From: Bacillus mojavensis RO-H-1 = KCTC 3706 | GTDB lineage: Bacteria; Bacillota; Bacilli; Bacillales; Bacillaceae | NCBI RefSeq assembly: GCF_000245335.1 | Contig: NZ_JH600279.1 | Coordinates: 310,001 to 374,000 of the forward strand | Direction of reading: 5' to 3' | Length of the DNA: 64,000 nt | In this document: positions 1 to 10,975 of the stretch, piece after piece | How the letters are laid out: every line of letters starts with the position of its first letter | Numbering within the stretch: the stretch's first letter is position 1 | The notes under the pieces: generated by a model | What the model was told of the DNA's origin: nothing | Seen by the model: only the letters and a program-made list of their open reading frames with translations | The model's database searches: none | Program-made: the position numbers and the translations under genes

Positions 1-16
1 TTAATGGTGCGCACAA

Positions 17-47
17 AATAAAAAGCCCTTCTCAATCGAAAGGGCTT
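17..47 (-). terminator. Terminator of araE
   Basis: Inverted repeat AAGCCCTT (23-30) and AAGGGCTT (40-47) just past the araE stop. On the minus strand the stem is followed by a T-rich run, so it fits an intrinsic terminator for araE. Confidence 0.85.
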
Positions 48-64
48 CACTTTTTAAAGCGTTT

Positions 65-1459
65 TCATTTTATCCAAAGCTTTTCAATCTCTTCGAGCGA
101 TTTATTCTTCGTCTCCGGACAGATTGTGACGACAAACAGGAAGCAGAGAATGTTAATGACGGCAAAGATCCAGAACGTGTAGGCCAGCCCGAACGAGCTG
201 ATCATCATCGGCACAAACTGCCCGATCGCCCAGTTTGCTCCCCATAAAAAGATGGTGGCGATCCCAGCTGCTCTCGCCCGCAGATGGTTCGGGAAGATTT
301 CAGAAATCATAATCCATGTGATCGGCCCGACCGATACACAGAACGCGGCGACAAAACCTAATATAAAGAAGATCAGCATAAATCCGCTTGTTAACTGAAA
401 ATAAAACGACGTTCCGATTAAGATCATGAAAATCGCCATAAAAGCTGAACCGATGGACATCAGTTTTTTGCGCCCAACTTTATCAATCAATAAAACCGCG
501 ATGACAGTAAAAATGACCTCCACGACACCGACAATACAGGTTGTCACAAATCCGGCATTTTGTCCGAATCCCATCATTTTAAAGATTTCCGGCCCGTAGT
601 AGGTGATGGCGTTCATGCCGATCACTTGATTAAAGAGCGCCAGCAGGATTCCAATAATAAGCGCTTTTCTGAGGCCTGGTTTGAAGAGCTGTGATAGTGA
701 GCCCATTTGTTCTATTTTTAAAGAGTTTTCAATGTTCTTCAATTCTTCTTTTGCGACAGTTTCTCCATTAATACGTGTCAGAATCGATAACGCTTCTTTT
801 GTTCTGCCCGCTTTCGCCAGCCATCTAGGACTTTCCGGCACGACCAGCAGGACAAGGAAAAAGATAACGGATGGCACCATTCCGTAAGCGAGCATCCATC
901 TCCAGCCGGTTTGCACGCCCCATTCATATGTTCCGGAGCGCTGGACAGCGAGATTAATAAAGTACGTTGCGGAAATACCCAGTATCGTAAAGAGCTGATA
1001 TAAGGAAGATAAACTTCCGCGTATGGCGGGCGGCGCCGCTTCCGTAATATAAGTGACGGATAATGACGAACCCATTCCGATCCCCAAACCTCCGATAATC
1101 CTCGCAATGATTAAGGTCGACACGTCTTGTGAAACAGCAGAAACAACTGCTGATACCGCAAATAACAGGGCCGCTGTCATTAAGATTTTTCTGCGCCCGA
1201 ACCAGTCGCTTAAGAACCCGGATATCCCGACTCCCGCAACTCCTCCAATCATAATGCTTGAAATGACAAGCCCCTCCATGAACGGACTCAGGCTGTATAA
1301 ATCCTTGAGAAAACCAATAGCACCAGAAATAACTGCAGTGTCATAGCCGTACAATAAACCGCCAAGCCCCGCCGCGCATGATATCAAAATCACAAATCCC
1401 ATTGAATGGCTTCTTGTTACAGGAGCATTTGGTTCTAATTGAGTTGGAGTGTTCTTCAT
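65..1459 (-). CDS. araE: L-arabinose/proton symporter AraE
   Basis: 464 residues, a sugar-porter member of the major facilitator superfamily in the cytoplasmic membrane. It shows family signatures: a GRR motif in the loop after helix 2 (SDWFGRRK), PESPRWL after helix 6, a second DKVGRKK loop, and PETK near the C-terminus; about 12 hydrophobic helices are visible. AraE imports L-arabinose and, in B. subtilis, xylose and galactose. It is divergent from araR, and the shared gap carries AraR boxes and a catabolite-repression-like site, so induction by arabinose is expected. Full length for the family. Confidence 0.95.
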   Translation of the reverse strand: MKNTPTQLEPNAPVTRSHSMGFVILISCAAGLGGLLYGYDTAVISGAIGFLKDLYSLSPFMEGLVISSIMIGGVAGVGISGFLSDWFGRRKILMTAALLFAVSAVVSAVSQDVSTLIIARIIGGLGIGMGSSLSVTYITEAAPPAIRGSLSSLYQLFTILGISATYFINLAVQRSGTYEWGVQTGWRWMLAYGMVPSVIFFLVLLVVPESPRWLAKAGRTKEALSILTRINGETVAKEELKNIENSLKIEQMGSLSQLFKPGLRKALIIGILLALFNQVIGMNAITYYGPEIFKMMGFGQNAGFVTTCIVGVVEVIFTVIAVLLIDKVGRKKLMSIGSAFMAIFMILIGTSFYFQLTSGFMLIFFILGFVAAFCVSVGPITWIMISEIFPNHLRARAAGIATIFLWGANWAIGQFVPMMISSFGLAYTFWIFAVINILCFLFVVTICPETKNKSLEEIEKLWIK

Positions 1460-1482
1460 TTCTCTGCCCTCCCGAAAGTTGA

Positions 1483-1496
1483 GTAAAGCGTTTACA
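1483..1496 (-). promoter_or_regulatory. Putative cre (CcpA) site upstream of araE
   Basis: GTAAAGCGTTTACA is a near-palindrome resembling the CcpA consensus. It lies about 25 bp upstream of the araE start, downstream of the AraR boxes, where a bound repressor would block transcription. Assignment by motif only. Confidence 0.5.
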
Positions 1497-1507
1497 TTTT
1501 CTATTAC

Positions 1508-1566
1508 AATTGTACGTACTTATTTAAAATTTTAACGAAATTTGTTCTTCATTAGTACGTACAAAT
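1508..1566. promoter_or_regulatory. Paired AraR operators in the araE promoter region
   Basis: Two similar boxes lie at 1508-1523 (AATTGTACGTACTTAT) and 1551-1566 (ATTAGTACGTACAAAT), both centred on GTACGTAC. Their centres are 43 bp apart, about four helical turns, which suits cooperative binding by one AraR dimer pair. They match the AraR consensus known from B. subtilis. Confidence 0.85.
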
Positions 1567-1575
1567 ATAGAATAA

Positions 1576-2750
<1,175 letters not shown>

Positions 2751-2751
<1 letters not shown>

Positions 2752-2790
2752 AAAAGCAATGTATGGGTTTCCCCTTTACATTGCTTTTTT
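2751..2790. terminator. Bidirectional terminator between araR and yvbT
   Basis: A-rich strand AAAAAAGCAATGTA (2751-2764) pairs with TTACATTGCTTTTTT (2776-2790). The hairpin has T runs on both strands and lies between converging genes. Confidence 0.85.
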
Positions 2791-2797
2791 ATGGCCT

Positions 2798-3808
2798 TTA
2801 TCTGTTTTTCCAAATGTCAGCCACGATTTCAAATGAACGCATTCTGTCAGCGTGATCAAAGGTTTCTGAGTTGACCATAATTTCATCGGCCTGAGTTGTT
2901 TTGACAAAGTCTTCAAGCTTTTCCTTCACCTCTTCAGGACCTCCGACGATGGTTGAACTGAGCTGTTGATGAACCATTGCTTTTTCATATGGGCTCCAGA
3001 TTTGATCCATGTCTTCTACTGGCGGCTTCAGCTGGTTTGGCGTACCGCGGACAAGATCAAGGAATCGCTGGTAATGGGATGTAGCCAGGTGCTGTGCTTT
3101 CTCGTTTGTATCTGCGGCGATAATCGTTACGCCGACCATCGCATACGGTTCGTTGAGCACTTCTGACGGCGTAAAGGAATTGCGGTACAGCTCCAACGCG
3201 GGAACCGTATTCGCCGGTGAGAAATGAGCAGCGAATGCAAACGGAAGACCCAGCTCACCTGCCAGACGGGCACTAAAGTCGCTTGAGCCCAGCAGCCAAA
3301 TCGGCACATCTATGCCCTCTCCGGGAATGGCGCGGACTTGATTGCGCACATTTCCTGACGGTTTAAAGTAATTGCGCAGTTCCTCTAATTGTTCTGGGAA
3401 ATCTTCACCGCTGCTGATGTTTCTGCGGAGCGCCCTTGCAGTCAATTGGTCTGTTCCCGGCGCACGTCCGAGCCCCAAATCAATCCGTCCGGGATACAGC
3501 GTTTCCAGGGTGCCGAATTGTTCAGCGATTACAAGAGATGAGTGGTTCGGGAGCATAATGCCGCCGGAGCCGACGCGGATTTTCTTTGTGCCGCCGGCAA
3601 TATGGCCGATCAGTACGGCGGTGGCAGAGCTTGCGACACCTTCGATATTATGATGCTCTGCAAGCCAATAACGGTGATAGCCCCACTCCTCTGCACGGCG
3701 CGCCAAGTCCATGCTGTTTCGGAATGACTCTGCTATCGTTCCCCCTTGAACAACAGGAGATAAATTCAAGACAGAAAGCAAGGTATCTTTGCGTTGATTG
3801 TTAGACAT
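2798..3808 (-). CDS. yvbT: Luciferase-like flavin-dependent monooxygenase family protein YvbT
   Basis: 336 residues from the ATG at 3808, which has AAAGGAG seven bases upstream; a longer frame to 3850 has no such site. The sequence shows the bacterial luciferase-like (LLM class) fold: RYWLAEHHN near residue 45, a [20 protein letters not shown] segment, and [12 protein letters not shown] near residue 110. LLM enzymes use reduced flavin and oxygen to oxidise small organic substrates; the substrate of YvbT is not evident. Single-gene unit, convergent with araR. 'Alkanal monooxygenase' labels for this family are by homology only. Confidence 0.85.
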   Translation of the reverse strand: MSNNQRKDTLLSVLNLSPVVQGGTIAESFRNSMDLARRAEEWGYHRYWLAEHHNIEGVASSATAVLIGHIAGGTKKIRVGSGGIMLPNHSSLVIAEQFGTLETLYPGRIDLGLGRAPGTDQLTARALRRNISSGEDFPEQLEELRNYFKPSGNVRNQVRAIPGEGIDVPIWLLGSSDFSARLAGELGLPFAFAAHFSPANTVPALELYRNSFTPSEVLNEPYAMVGVTIIAADTNEKAQHLATSHYQRFLDLVRGTPNQLKPPVEDMDQIWSPYEKAMVHQQLSSTIVGGPEEVKEKLEDFVKTTQADEIMVNSETFDHADRMRSFEIVADIWKNR

Positions 3809-3967
3809 ATTGTTCTCCTTTACAGTTGTGATATAAGTAAACAGCCTCATGCTGTTATGTCTCTATCGAAAGGACTTCTATCACACCTTAACACAACTGC
3901 GTTTAGGATGAAAAGAATTTGATTCGATGAAATTCGAACAATAAAAAAGGCGTTCATCATTTGATTT

Positions 3968-4840
3968 TTATACAAAAAGCTCCTGGGCCATCTCAATGAA
4001 AAGCTTAGCCGCCAAAGAAGCCTCATGTAATGAAGGAACGGCAAGCTGCACATCCCGATACACCTCCGGATCGAGATCCCTAGTCACCACATGCTCCGGC
4101 AGCGTCATTCCCGACATTGACATTTCTGATAAAATCGCCAGGCCCAAACCTTCTTTGATCATGCTGATCGAGGTGTTAACGTTATAGACAGTGAAAGCAG
4201 TGTGCAGCGTTGAACCAGCTTGCTTGAACTTATCGATAAAAGGGGATTCATAGCCGCCGTCGCAGACAACCATCGGCTCACAATCGAGATCTTTCAGCGT
4301 AATGGCTGATCGGCTGCACAGCGGATGATCATCACGCAGCACGACGACCATTTTGTCTTTTTTCAGCCGAATGTACTCCATCTTGTCTGCCGGATACAGA
4401 AGAATGCCGGCATCAATCATCCGTGTATGGAGCCACTCCTTGACTTCGTCTACGGTTCCTTCATGCAAAACAAGCTCCAATTTCGGATACCTTTGTTTAA
4501 ACTCGCTGATCAGCTTCGGCATAAAATAAGCGGAGGCGGTTGGAAATGTGCCGATATGAATCGTCCCCAGCTCAAGCCCTTTTTCTGCCGCTGCGACCTG
4601 CTCAACTTTTTCGATTCCTTTTAACACTTCTCTGATATGGACTAAGATCTTTTTTCCTGTATCTGTAAGCATCAGGCCGTTTCGGCGGTCACGGATGATC
4701 AATTTCACATCAAGTTCGGCTTCAATCGCAGAAATAGCATGGCTGACAGCCGGCTGTGTCATGTTCAGCAACTGTCCCGCTTTTGTAAAACTCCCCGTTT
4801 CAGCTACTTTGACGAAAACTCTTAATTGTGTAATGGTCAT
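3968..4840 (-). CDS. yvbU: LysR-family transcriptional regulator YvbU
   Basis: 290 residues. Residues 1-60 are a typical LysR winged helix (SFTKAGQLLNMTQPAVSHAI), followed by a LysR substrate-binding domain to the C-terminus. It is divergent from the transporter gene yvbV with about 100 bp between the starts. LysR proteins usually control the divergent neighbour, so yvbV is the likely target; the effector is unknown. Full length for the family. Confidence 0.85.
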   Translation of the reverse strand: MTITQLRVFVKVAETGSFTKAGQLLNMTQPAVSHAISAIEAELDVKLIIRDRRNGLMLTDTGKKILVHIREVLKGIEKVEQVAAAEKGLELGTIHIGTFPTASAYFMPKLISEFKQRYPKLELVLHEGTVDEVKEWLHTRMIDAGILLYPADKMEYIRLKKDKMVVVLRDDHPLCSRSAITLKDLDCEPMVVCDGGYESPFIDKFKQAGSTLHTAFTVYNVNTSISMIKEGLGLAILSEMSMSGMTLPEHVVTRDLDPEVYRDVQLAVPSLHEASLAAKLFIEMAQELFV

Positions 4841-4940
4841 AACTATTCACTTATGCTCCTCATAAAAAAGATTCATTTTATTTATCTTATGTTCTACCGT
4901 ATCATATGAAAGAAATGATCTACAAGGAGTGATCAAAAAA

Positions 4941-5858
4941 GTGAAACAGCTATCAAAAACGCGGACAGCGCTCCTTCTCGCCTTTCTCGTTATCATGTGG
5001 GGCATCAATTGGCCGCTGTCGAAAGCCGCGCTCGCCTTTTCGCCGCCTTTATTGTTTGCGGGCATCCGGACGCTGATCGGCGGGCTTTTATTAGTGATTG
5101 TTGCACTGCCGCGTATTCATAAACTGCGTTTTAAAGAGACGTGGCCGATTTATCTTGTTTCTGCTCTTTTAAATATTACGTTATTCTACGGACTGCAAAC
5201 GATCGGGCTGAATTATCTTCCGGCTGGTCTGTTTTCCGCTATTGTATTCTTTCAGCCGGTGCTGATGGGTGTCTTTTCTTGGATGTGGCTCGGTGAATCC
5301 ATGTTTACGTTAAAAGTGATTGGGCTTGTACTCGGTTTTGCCGGGGTTGCTGTCATCAGTGCCGCGGGCTTTGGCGGGCATATTTCTGTCATAGGGGTTC
5401 TGCTGGCTCTAGGTTCCGCGCTCAGCTGGGCATTCGGAACAGTATTTATGAAAAGAACAGGCAGCCGCGTCGATTCCATCTGGATGGTCGCCTTGCAGCT
5501 GACGATTGGCAGTGTATTCTTGCTCGTATCCGGCTTCTGGACAGAGAGCTTTTCCTCGATCCAATGGACAGTCCCGTTTGTCGCCAGTCTAATGTTCATC
5601 TCAGTGTTTGTCATCGCGCTTGGCTGGCTTGTTTTTTTTACGCTTGTCGGTTCAGGAGAAGCAAGCAAGGTCGCATCCTACACCTTTTTGATTCCGCTCA
5701 TTTCGATCGTAGCCAGCTCCATTTTTCTGCATGAACCGCTTACCTTAAGCCTCTTGGCGGGTCTGCTGCTGATTGTCACAAGCATCTGCCTCGTGAATTC
5801 AAAATCAAAAGCACAGAAAGCTGCGTTGATCTGTGTAAATGAGAAGGCTTCACAATAA
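4941..5858 (+). CDS. yvbV: EamA/DMT-family transporter YvbV
   Basis: 305 residues from GTG at 4941. An earlier in-frame GTG at 4929 overlaps the ribosome-binding sequence AAGGAGTGATC and is rejected. Ten hydrophobic segments occur as two EamA repeats, the drug/metabolite transporter layout (LVIMWGINWPLSK at the start; second repeat ALSWAFGTVFMKRTG). The cargo cannot be told from the sequence; relatives export amino acids or other metabolites. The divergent LysR gene yvbU is the likely regulator. Confidence 0.8.
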   Translation: MKQLSKTRTALLLAFLVIMWGINWPLSKAALAFSPPLLFAGIRTLIGGLLLVIVALPRIHKLRFKETWPIYLVSALLNITLFYGLQTIGLNYLPAGLFSAIVFFQPVLMGVFSWMWLGESMFTLKVIGLVLGFAGVAVISAAGFGGHISVIGVLLALGSALSWAFGTVFMKRTGSRVDSIWMVALQLTIGSVFLLVSGFWTESFSSIQWTVPFVASLMFISVFVIALGWLVFFTLVGSGEASKVASYTFLIPLISIVASSIFLHEPLTLSLLAGLLLIVTSICLVNSKSKAQKAALICVNEKASQ

Positions 5859-5860
5859 TA

Positions 5861-5892
5861 AAACCCTCTTGTCGGATGTGACAAGAGGGTTT
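5861..5892. terminator. Bidirectional terminator between yvbV and yvbW
   Basis: AAACCCTCTTGTC pairs with GACAAGAGGGTTT across a 6-base loop, between two converging genes. Confidence 0.85.
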
Positions 5893-5897
5893 CTTAT

Positions 5898-7241
5898 TTA
5901 CTGGTGCTTGCGGCCTTTAACCAAATATGCAACTGTAATCAAAAGGTAGATCGCCGCAGTAATGCTGGTAATGACAATTGACGTTGTCATGATGACCCCG
6001 ATCAGAATGGCGAGTAACGCCAGAATCGCAAACCATGTGGTGTACGGGAACCATTTTACATAATAGGCTGGCGTTTCTGTTTGCCCTTTTCTCGATTTCA
6101 AATGAGCAAATCCGATGATCAGCCAAATAAATAAGACTGTATATCCCAGTGACCCCATTAAGTAATTAAACGTCTGGCTTCCGGCGAACAGAGAAATCAA
6201 TACACCAATATATAAAGAAGAAGTGCACATCAGGATCGCAAACATCGGGACGTTTTTCGATGAAAGCTTAGAAAAGACCCGCGGCAATCTTCCGTCAGTT
6301 GCCTGTGTATACAAAATGCGGGACGATCCGTATAAACCTGAATTCATAGAGGAAATGATGGCAAGCAGGATGACTGCATTCATGATATGGTCTGCCCCCG
6401 GAATGCCTACCATTTTAAAGACCATCACAAAAGGACTTTCAGGAACAGAATTCACTTGATTCCACGGGATCAGGCTGACAATGATGAAAAACGGAAGCAG
6501 GTAGAACGCGACAATCCGTGTTAATGTGCTGCGGACTGCTTTCGGGACAACCTTTTCCGGGTTCTTTGTTTCAGCAAGCGTCACTCCGATAATTTCTGTA
6601 CCGCCGTAAGAGTAGATCACGACAAGCATCGCCGTAATCAGCCCAGTGCCTCCGTGCGGGAAAAATCCGCCGTGCTCTGTCAGATTCGAAAAACCGGCCG
6701 CTGTATGGTCACCGAATGAAACAAATAAGAGCAGCAATCCTAATAAAATAAAAATAATAATAACGGTAATCTTGATCATAGCCAGCCAATATTCCGTTTC
6801 GGCGAAAATTTTTACAGAAAGCAAGTTCACAATTGTAACAACAAGAGAAATTGCTAATGCCAGCACCCAGATCGGGCAGCCCGGCAGCCAATATTGAATA
6901 AAAATTGCAGCTACAACAGCTTCAGCTGCAATGTTAAGCACCCACATTTTCCAGTAGATCCAGTCCAAGAAATATGCAGCATAATTTCCTAACACCTGCT
7001 GCACAAGATCACGGAAGGTTCTCGCGTTTCGGTTGCGCACAGCCATTTCTGCGAGCCCCTGCATTATAAACAGCAAAATAATGCCGCCGAGCAGGTATGC
7101 GATAATGACCGATGGCCCTGCCACATCGATTGCCGAGCTGCTTCCTTTAAATAAACCTGCACCGATTGCTCCGCCCAGCGCCATCATCATAATATGACGG
7201 GATGTCATCGTGCGTTTTAACGTCTGATTGTCCTTTTCCAT
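5898..7241 (-). CDS. yvbW: Amino acid permease YvbW (APC superfamily), probably for leucine or a branched-chain substrate
   Basis: 447 residues with about 12 membrane helices. The APC signature GGAIGAGLFKGS near residue 20 is the substrate and helix-1 break motif. The gene is preceded by a T-box leader whose specifier reads CUC (Leu), so its expression should rise when tRNA-Leu is uncharged; this supports uptake of leucine or a precursor. Transport itself is inferred from family and regulation. Single-gene transcript from the promoter at 7594-7622. Confidence 0.85.
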   Translation of the reverse strand: MEKDNQTLKRTMTSRHIMMMALGGAIGAGLFKGSSSAIDVAGPSVIIAYLLGGIILLFIMQGLAEMAVRNRNARTFRDLVQQVLGNYAAYFLDWIYWKMWVLNIAAEAVVAAIFIQYWLPGCPIWVLALAISLVVTIVNLLSVKIFAETEYWLAMIKITVIIIFILLGLLLLFVSFGDHTAAGFSNLTEHGGFFPHGGTGLITAMLVVIYSYGGTEIIGVTLAETKNPEKVVPKAVRSTLTRIVAFYLLPFFIIVSLIPWNQVNSVPESPFVMVFKMVGIPGADHIMNAVILLAIISSMNSGLYGSSRILYTQATDGRLPRVFSKLSSKNVPMFAILMCTSSLYIGVLISLFAGSQTFNYLMGSLGYTVLFIWLIIGFAHLKSRKGQTETPAYYVKWFPYTTWFAILALLAILIGVIMTTSIVITSITAAIYLLITVAYLVKGRKHQ

Positions 7242-7263
7242 CCTTTTTTCCCTCTCCTTCTCG

Positions 7264-7585
7264 TCTTCAAAAACAAAAAAGCCCGCCGTCTCCTATCTAT
7301 ACGAATAGATAAAGAGACGACGAGCCTTCGGCTGACCGCGGTACCACTCTTGTTGATTCTTCCTAGAAGAATCCAGCTTTTTTGACCCTGTAACGAAGGT
7401 TAGCCGTTAAAACATAAGGAATATTCAATCTATTCCGTTTCGTCCTACCACTCCCGGGCGAGTTCAAAGAAGAATCAGACTGCGTCGCACCACCCCGCAG
7501 CTCTCTGTTACTGATCCTTTCTTTTACTGCTCCCATTCTATGTGTTTTAGTTTTCTGAAAAACTCAAATTTTACGTTCTGAATAT
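7264..7585 (-). ncRNA. T-box leader (leucine specifier CUC) of yvbW
   Basis: The T-box sequence AGTGGTACCGCGG is complementary to plus positions 7336-7348. Stem I elements lie further upstream on the minus strand, with the specifier loop GAACTCG at 7459-7465 and codon CUC at 7460-7462. The intrinsic terminator follows at 7275-7320: two arms around a TCGT loop, then GGCGGGC and TTTTTT. Uncharged tRNA-Leu should pair with the specifier and T-box bulge to prevent termination. The 5' end is set from the promoter position and is approximate. Confidence 0.93.
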
Positions 7586-7593
7586 ATTAACAT

Positions 7594-7622
7594 AATATAC
7601 GTGCTTCTGTTTTCTCTGTCAA
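7594..7622 (-). promoter_or_regulatory. Sigma-A promoter of the yvbW T-box transcript
   Basis: On the minus strand TTGACA (7617-7622) is followed after 17 bp by TATATT (7594-7599). This is a near-consensus sigma-A promoter just upstream of the T-box stem I. Confidence 0.85.
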
Positions 7623-7646
7623 TAACTTGCGAGAAAAAACAAACTG

Positions 7647-8681
7647 TTATTTTGTCCCTTTTTGAACGGCCTTCCAGAAGGATTCCGATTCGTGTCCTAA
7701 AGCGTAGACAGAGACACCGGCTATTTTATATTGTTTCGCTAGGCGGCTTTTTGTTTCGATTGTTTTTTCATTTTCATACCAAACGACATGTTTATGTTTC
7801 TTTTTGTCAATGTAAGAAAACGTCATAGAACCTGTTTTTTTATTGAATGCCGGCTTTGCTTTCTGCTTCTTCATGAGGGACTTGATGTCATTCCATTCCC
7901 TCGCTGAGCTGCCGCTCCCGTCTTTCAGATCCCAATCATAGCCGTAAGCAGGGACTCCCATGATCACTTTATTTCCTTTGATTTTTTTGACAGAAAACTG
8001 CAGCGAGCGCTTGATCCAGCTTGTGCTTGCCACTGAGCCAGGTTCGCCCCAAATGCCGTGTTCGTCGTAAGTCATGACTTGTACATAGTCCGCATATTTT
8101 CCGATTTTCGCATAATCATACGGCCAGCTCCAGTCATCGTTTTTATTATCGGCACTTTTGGCCGGAACGGATACCATTGTTTTGATATGTTTCTTTTTCA
8201 GAGCTTGTGAGACATATTGAATGAAGCTAGAGTATGCAGAACGGTCTTTCGGATTAACTGCCTCAAAGTCAATATTGACTCCGTAATAGTGGTGCTTTTT
8301 TGCCAAAGAAATAAGCTGGTCAGTGAATCGTTTTCTCGCTGTTTTGTCAGTCATGACCCGATGCGCTAAGTTTCCGTCAAAATCATAAATAGCGTCATTA
8401 TAATTGGAAATGACGGCCCACGTTTTGATTTTATTTTTTTCCGCGTATGTAAGCTGCTTGCTCGGGACATCGCCAATCACACGTCCGTTTTTATCAAACG
8501 CAAACGTATCAGTGGCAATAGAGCTGATATATTTATGATACTTCGTAAGAGAATTGTATGATGCCGTATCCCCAGTTGTATAGCCTAATGTCATACCGGC
8601 CGCCTTTGCTTCTGTTTTTGTATACATAAACAGAACGATTGCTATCGCTAGTGAAACAGCTATGATCAGCCATTTTTTCAT
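7647..8681 (-). CDS. yvbX: Glycoside hydrolase family 18 protein YvbX
   Basis: 344 residues. Residues 1-28 form a signal peptide or membrane anchor (MKKWLIIAVSLAIAIVLF then an AEAK-like site), so the protein is secreted or membrane-bound. The rest is a GH18 barrel with the catalytic motif NIDFE at residues 136-140; Glu140 is the expected acid/base. WSWPYDY and VQVMTYDEHG match later GH18 strands. Similar short GH18 proteins act on peptidoglycan or spore cortex rather than chitin; which applies here is not visible. No LysM repeats are present. Confidence 0.85.
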   Translation of the reverse strand: MKKWLIIAVSLAIAIVLFMYTKTEAKAAGMTLGYTTGDTASYNSLTKYHKYISSIATDTFAFDKNGRVIGDVPSKQLTYAEKNKIKTWAVISNYNDAIYDFDGNLAHRVMTDKTARKRFTDQLISLAKKHHYYGVNIDFEAVNPKDRSAYSSFIQYVSQALKKKHIKTMVSVPAKSADNKNDDWSWPYDYAKIGKYADYVQVMTYDEHGIWGEPGSVASTSWIKRSLQFSVKKIKGNKVIMGVPAYGYDWDLKDGSGSSAREWNDIKSLMKKQKAKPAFNKKTGSMTFSYIDKKKHKHVVWYENEKTIETKSRLAKQYKIAGVSVYALGHESESFWKAVQKGTK

Positions 8682-8751
8682 TTCGTTTCCTCCTTTTTCA
8701 CGTCATACTCTTCTCATCGGCCAAATTTTTGGAAAATGAAGTTTTTTCAAG

Positions 8752-8784
8752 CAGAAAGCCCGGCATAGGTAGCCGGGCTTTCTG
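8752..8784. terminator. Hairpin downstream of lutC
   Basis: AGAAAGCCCGGC pairs with GCCGGGCTTTCT. It is a strong stem between lutABC and yvbX with only a short T run, so it is probably the lutABC terminator or a transcript-end stabiliser. Confidence 0.7.
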
Positions 8785-8786
8785 GA

Positions 8787-9509
8787 TCATCGGTCAGATA
8801 CGAGAATATAAGCTGCTTTTACCGGACCGTGAACACCGACCACCAAATCCATTTCGATGTCGGCGGAGTTGCTCGGTCCTGTAATGTAGTTAATGCACGA
8901 GGGAACCGTGATGCCGTCAGCCATATTTTGCCTGATGATATCACTGGCTTGTGTCATTCTCGGCACGATGCTTGATTTTGGCACAATGGCGATATAGGTT
9001 GTCGGCAGAAGGCTGACAGAGCGGCCGATGTCTTTTGAAGAATAAAGGACAACCGTACCCGACTCGGCCAGTGTGATTTCACTGAATGTAATCCCCACAT
9101 TGGCTTGCTCCGCTTTTTTGATATTTTCTTCACCTTTGTCAGCATCCCATTCCCAGACTTGCGTTCCTTCACCAGGCCATTCTTTGGTGAGCAGGCTTTT
9201 TAAACCGTAAGCCTCGAACCGGGGATCCTTCGGAATGATGACAGGCCCTCCAGAAAACCGGCTGACTTGTTCACGCAAGGCATCGTACAGACCGATTGAA
9301 TCCGTCTCAATCAGCTCAGTATGGATTTTGACACAATGGTTTTTGAGCACCGTGACTAAATCATCGGGCGAATACCCTTCAAATGTTTTATATTGCGGCT
9401 GATGCGCCCACTCAGGGACGGCCACGCCGCCTGTTCTTCTTTCACGGCCAAGGCGTGACGCGATCCGGTTTAAAAAGCTTTCTTGATTCTGAATGGTTCC
9501 CTTCGTCAT
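8787..9509 (-). CDS. lutC: Lactate utilisation protein LutC
   Basis: 240 residues from the ATG at 9509; a GTG one codon earlier is closer to the AAAGGAGG site and less likely. The protein belongs to the LUD domain family (DUF162), with the conserved GPSNSADIE segment near the end. LutC works with LutA and LutB in oxidation of L-lactate to pyruvate, needed for growth on lactate and for normal biofilms. The start codon shares a base with the lutB stop codon, indicating translational coupling. Confidence 0.93.
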   Translation of the reverse strand: MTKGTIQNQESFLNRIASRLGRERRTGGVAVPEWAHQPQYKTFEGYSPDDLVTVLKNHCVKIHTELIETDSIGLYDALREQVSRFSGGPVIIPKDPRFEAYGLKSLLTKEWPGEGTQVWEWDADKGEENIKKAEQANVGITFSEITLAESGTVVLYSSKDIGRSVSLLPTTYIAIVPKSSIVPRMTQASDIIRQNMADGITVPSCINYITGPSNSADIEMDLVVGVHGPVKAAYILVSDR

Positions 9510-10948
9510 CACTGCTCCTCCTTTGTGTGCTCAGCTGTCTCTCTGTCTGTAAACCAGTCTCTGAATCTTGATTTATGCGGTGCCGGGAAATCGCGGATTT
9601 GCGTCCAGCCTTTTAGCGGACCGGGTCCTTTCGAAATTTTGTCATCCTCTGTAAAAGGCGTCATGGCGGCAGGCGCCCATTTTGAGCCCATTTTATAAAG
9701 CGACAAAGAGGAAGACCCAAGACCGAACGCTTTCATCGCAAGCTTTTCACTGATCGGCGCTCTGCCTTCTTTTTCGACGATGTTCTGACGATGCTTGAGA
9801 AGCAGCTCATGAAGCGGAATTTTGACCGGGCAGGCTTCTGAACAAGCCGCGCACAGTGTAGACGCGTACGGCAGCTCCTTGTAATCGTCATAACCGCCGA
9901 GCAGCGGCGATAAAACGGCTCCAATCGGCCCCGAGTAAATCGAGCCGTATGAGTGTCCGCCGACATGGCGGTACACAGGGCAGACATTGATACAGGCCGC
10001 ACAGCGGATACATTGCAGCACAGACTGAAATTCGGTGCCCAGAATGTTGGACCGGCCGTTATCCACGATGACAAGGTGGAATTCCTCCGGGCCGTCTATT
10101 TCGTCTTCCAGTTTTGGGCCGGTTAAGGCCGTAATATAACTCGTCAGCCGCTGTCCGACAGCGCTTCTTGTCAGCATGCCGACAAGCACTTCAAATTCGG
10201 AAAATGACGGGACAATGCGTTCCATTCCCATGACAGTGATTTGTGTTTTCGGCAATGTCGTGACAAGCCGCCCGTTTCCTTCATTGGTTACAAGGCTGAC
10301 TGAACCCGTGTCGGCAATGGCAAAGTTGCAGCCGGTAATGCCGATGTCGGCTTCCAGAAATTTTTGCCGCAGGATGCCGCGCGCATGCATGACGAGCTCT
10401 TCCGGTTTCTCTGTCTGTTTATAATCCAGTCTTTCTTTAAACACATCGCGAATCTGCTCTTTATTTTTATGAAGAGCCGGCGCCACAATATGTGACGGCG
10501 GGTCGTGATCATCAATCTGCAAAATATATTCGCCGAGGTCGGTTTCGACCACTTCGCAGCCTTCCTTCTCCAGCACTTCATTCAGATTGATTTCTTCTGT
10601 CACCATAGATTTAGACTTTACGATTTTTTTGCCGTTTTTCTTTTGAATCACGCTGCGGATATAAGAGGAAGCTTCTTCAGCTGTTTCAGCAAAATAAACG
10701 TGTCCTCCTCTGTTTGATACATTGGATGCTAGCTGTTCCAAATAAAAATCAAGATTTTCAAGGACATGCTGCCTGATCTCCTCAGATAACGAACGCCATT
10801 CTTCCCAGTTTCCCAGCTCTTCGGCCGCTTCCAGCCGTCTCGTCCGCAGACGCTCCTGCGCACCCGAGACAGCGCCTCTCATAAATTCATTATCGATCCC
10901 CTGTGATACCCGCTCTTTAAAAGCGTCAGTACCGATTTTCATCGCCAT
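9509..10948 (-). CDS. lutB: Lactate utilisation iron-sulfur protein LutB
   Basis: 479 residues. An N-terminal LUD-type domain is followed by two [4Fe-4S] cysteine motifs, [12 protein letters not shown] near residues 310-325 and [13 protein letters not shown] near 360-375, as in ferredoxin-type electron carriers. It is the iron-sulfur subunit of the lactate oxidation complex with LutA and LutC. A second ATG two codons in (10942) is better spaced from AAAAGG and could be the true start. Middle gene of lutABC. Confidence 0.93.
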   Translation of the reverse strand: MAMKIGTDAFKERVSQGIDNEFMRGAVSGAQERLRTRRLEAAEELGNWEEWRSLSEEIRQHVLENLDFYLEQLASNVSNRGGHVYFAETAEEASSYIRSVIQKKNGKKIVKSKSMVTEEINLNEVLEKEGCEVVETDLGEYILQIDDHDPPSHIVAPALHKNKEQIRDVFKERLDYKQTEKPEELVMHARGILRQKFLEADIGITGCNFAIADTGSVSLVTNEGNGRLVTTLPKTQITVMGMERIVPSFSEFEVLVGMLTRSAVGQRLTSYITALTGPKLEDEIDGPEEFHLVIVDNGRSNILGTEFQSVLQCIRCAACINVCPVYRHVGGHSYGSIYSGPIGAVLSPLLGGYDDYKELPYASTLCAACSEACPVKIPLHELLLKHRQNIVEKEGRAPISEKLAMKAFGLGSSSLSLYKMGSKWAPAAMTPFTEDDKISKGPGPLKGWTQIRDFPAPHKSRFRDWFTDRETAEHTKEEQ

Positions 10949-10975
10949 GATCCTTTTCCCCCTCTGTATCCAGTG

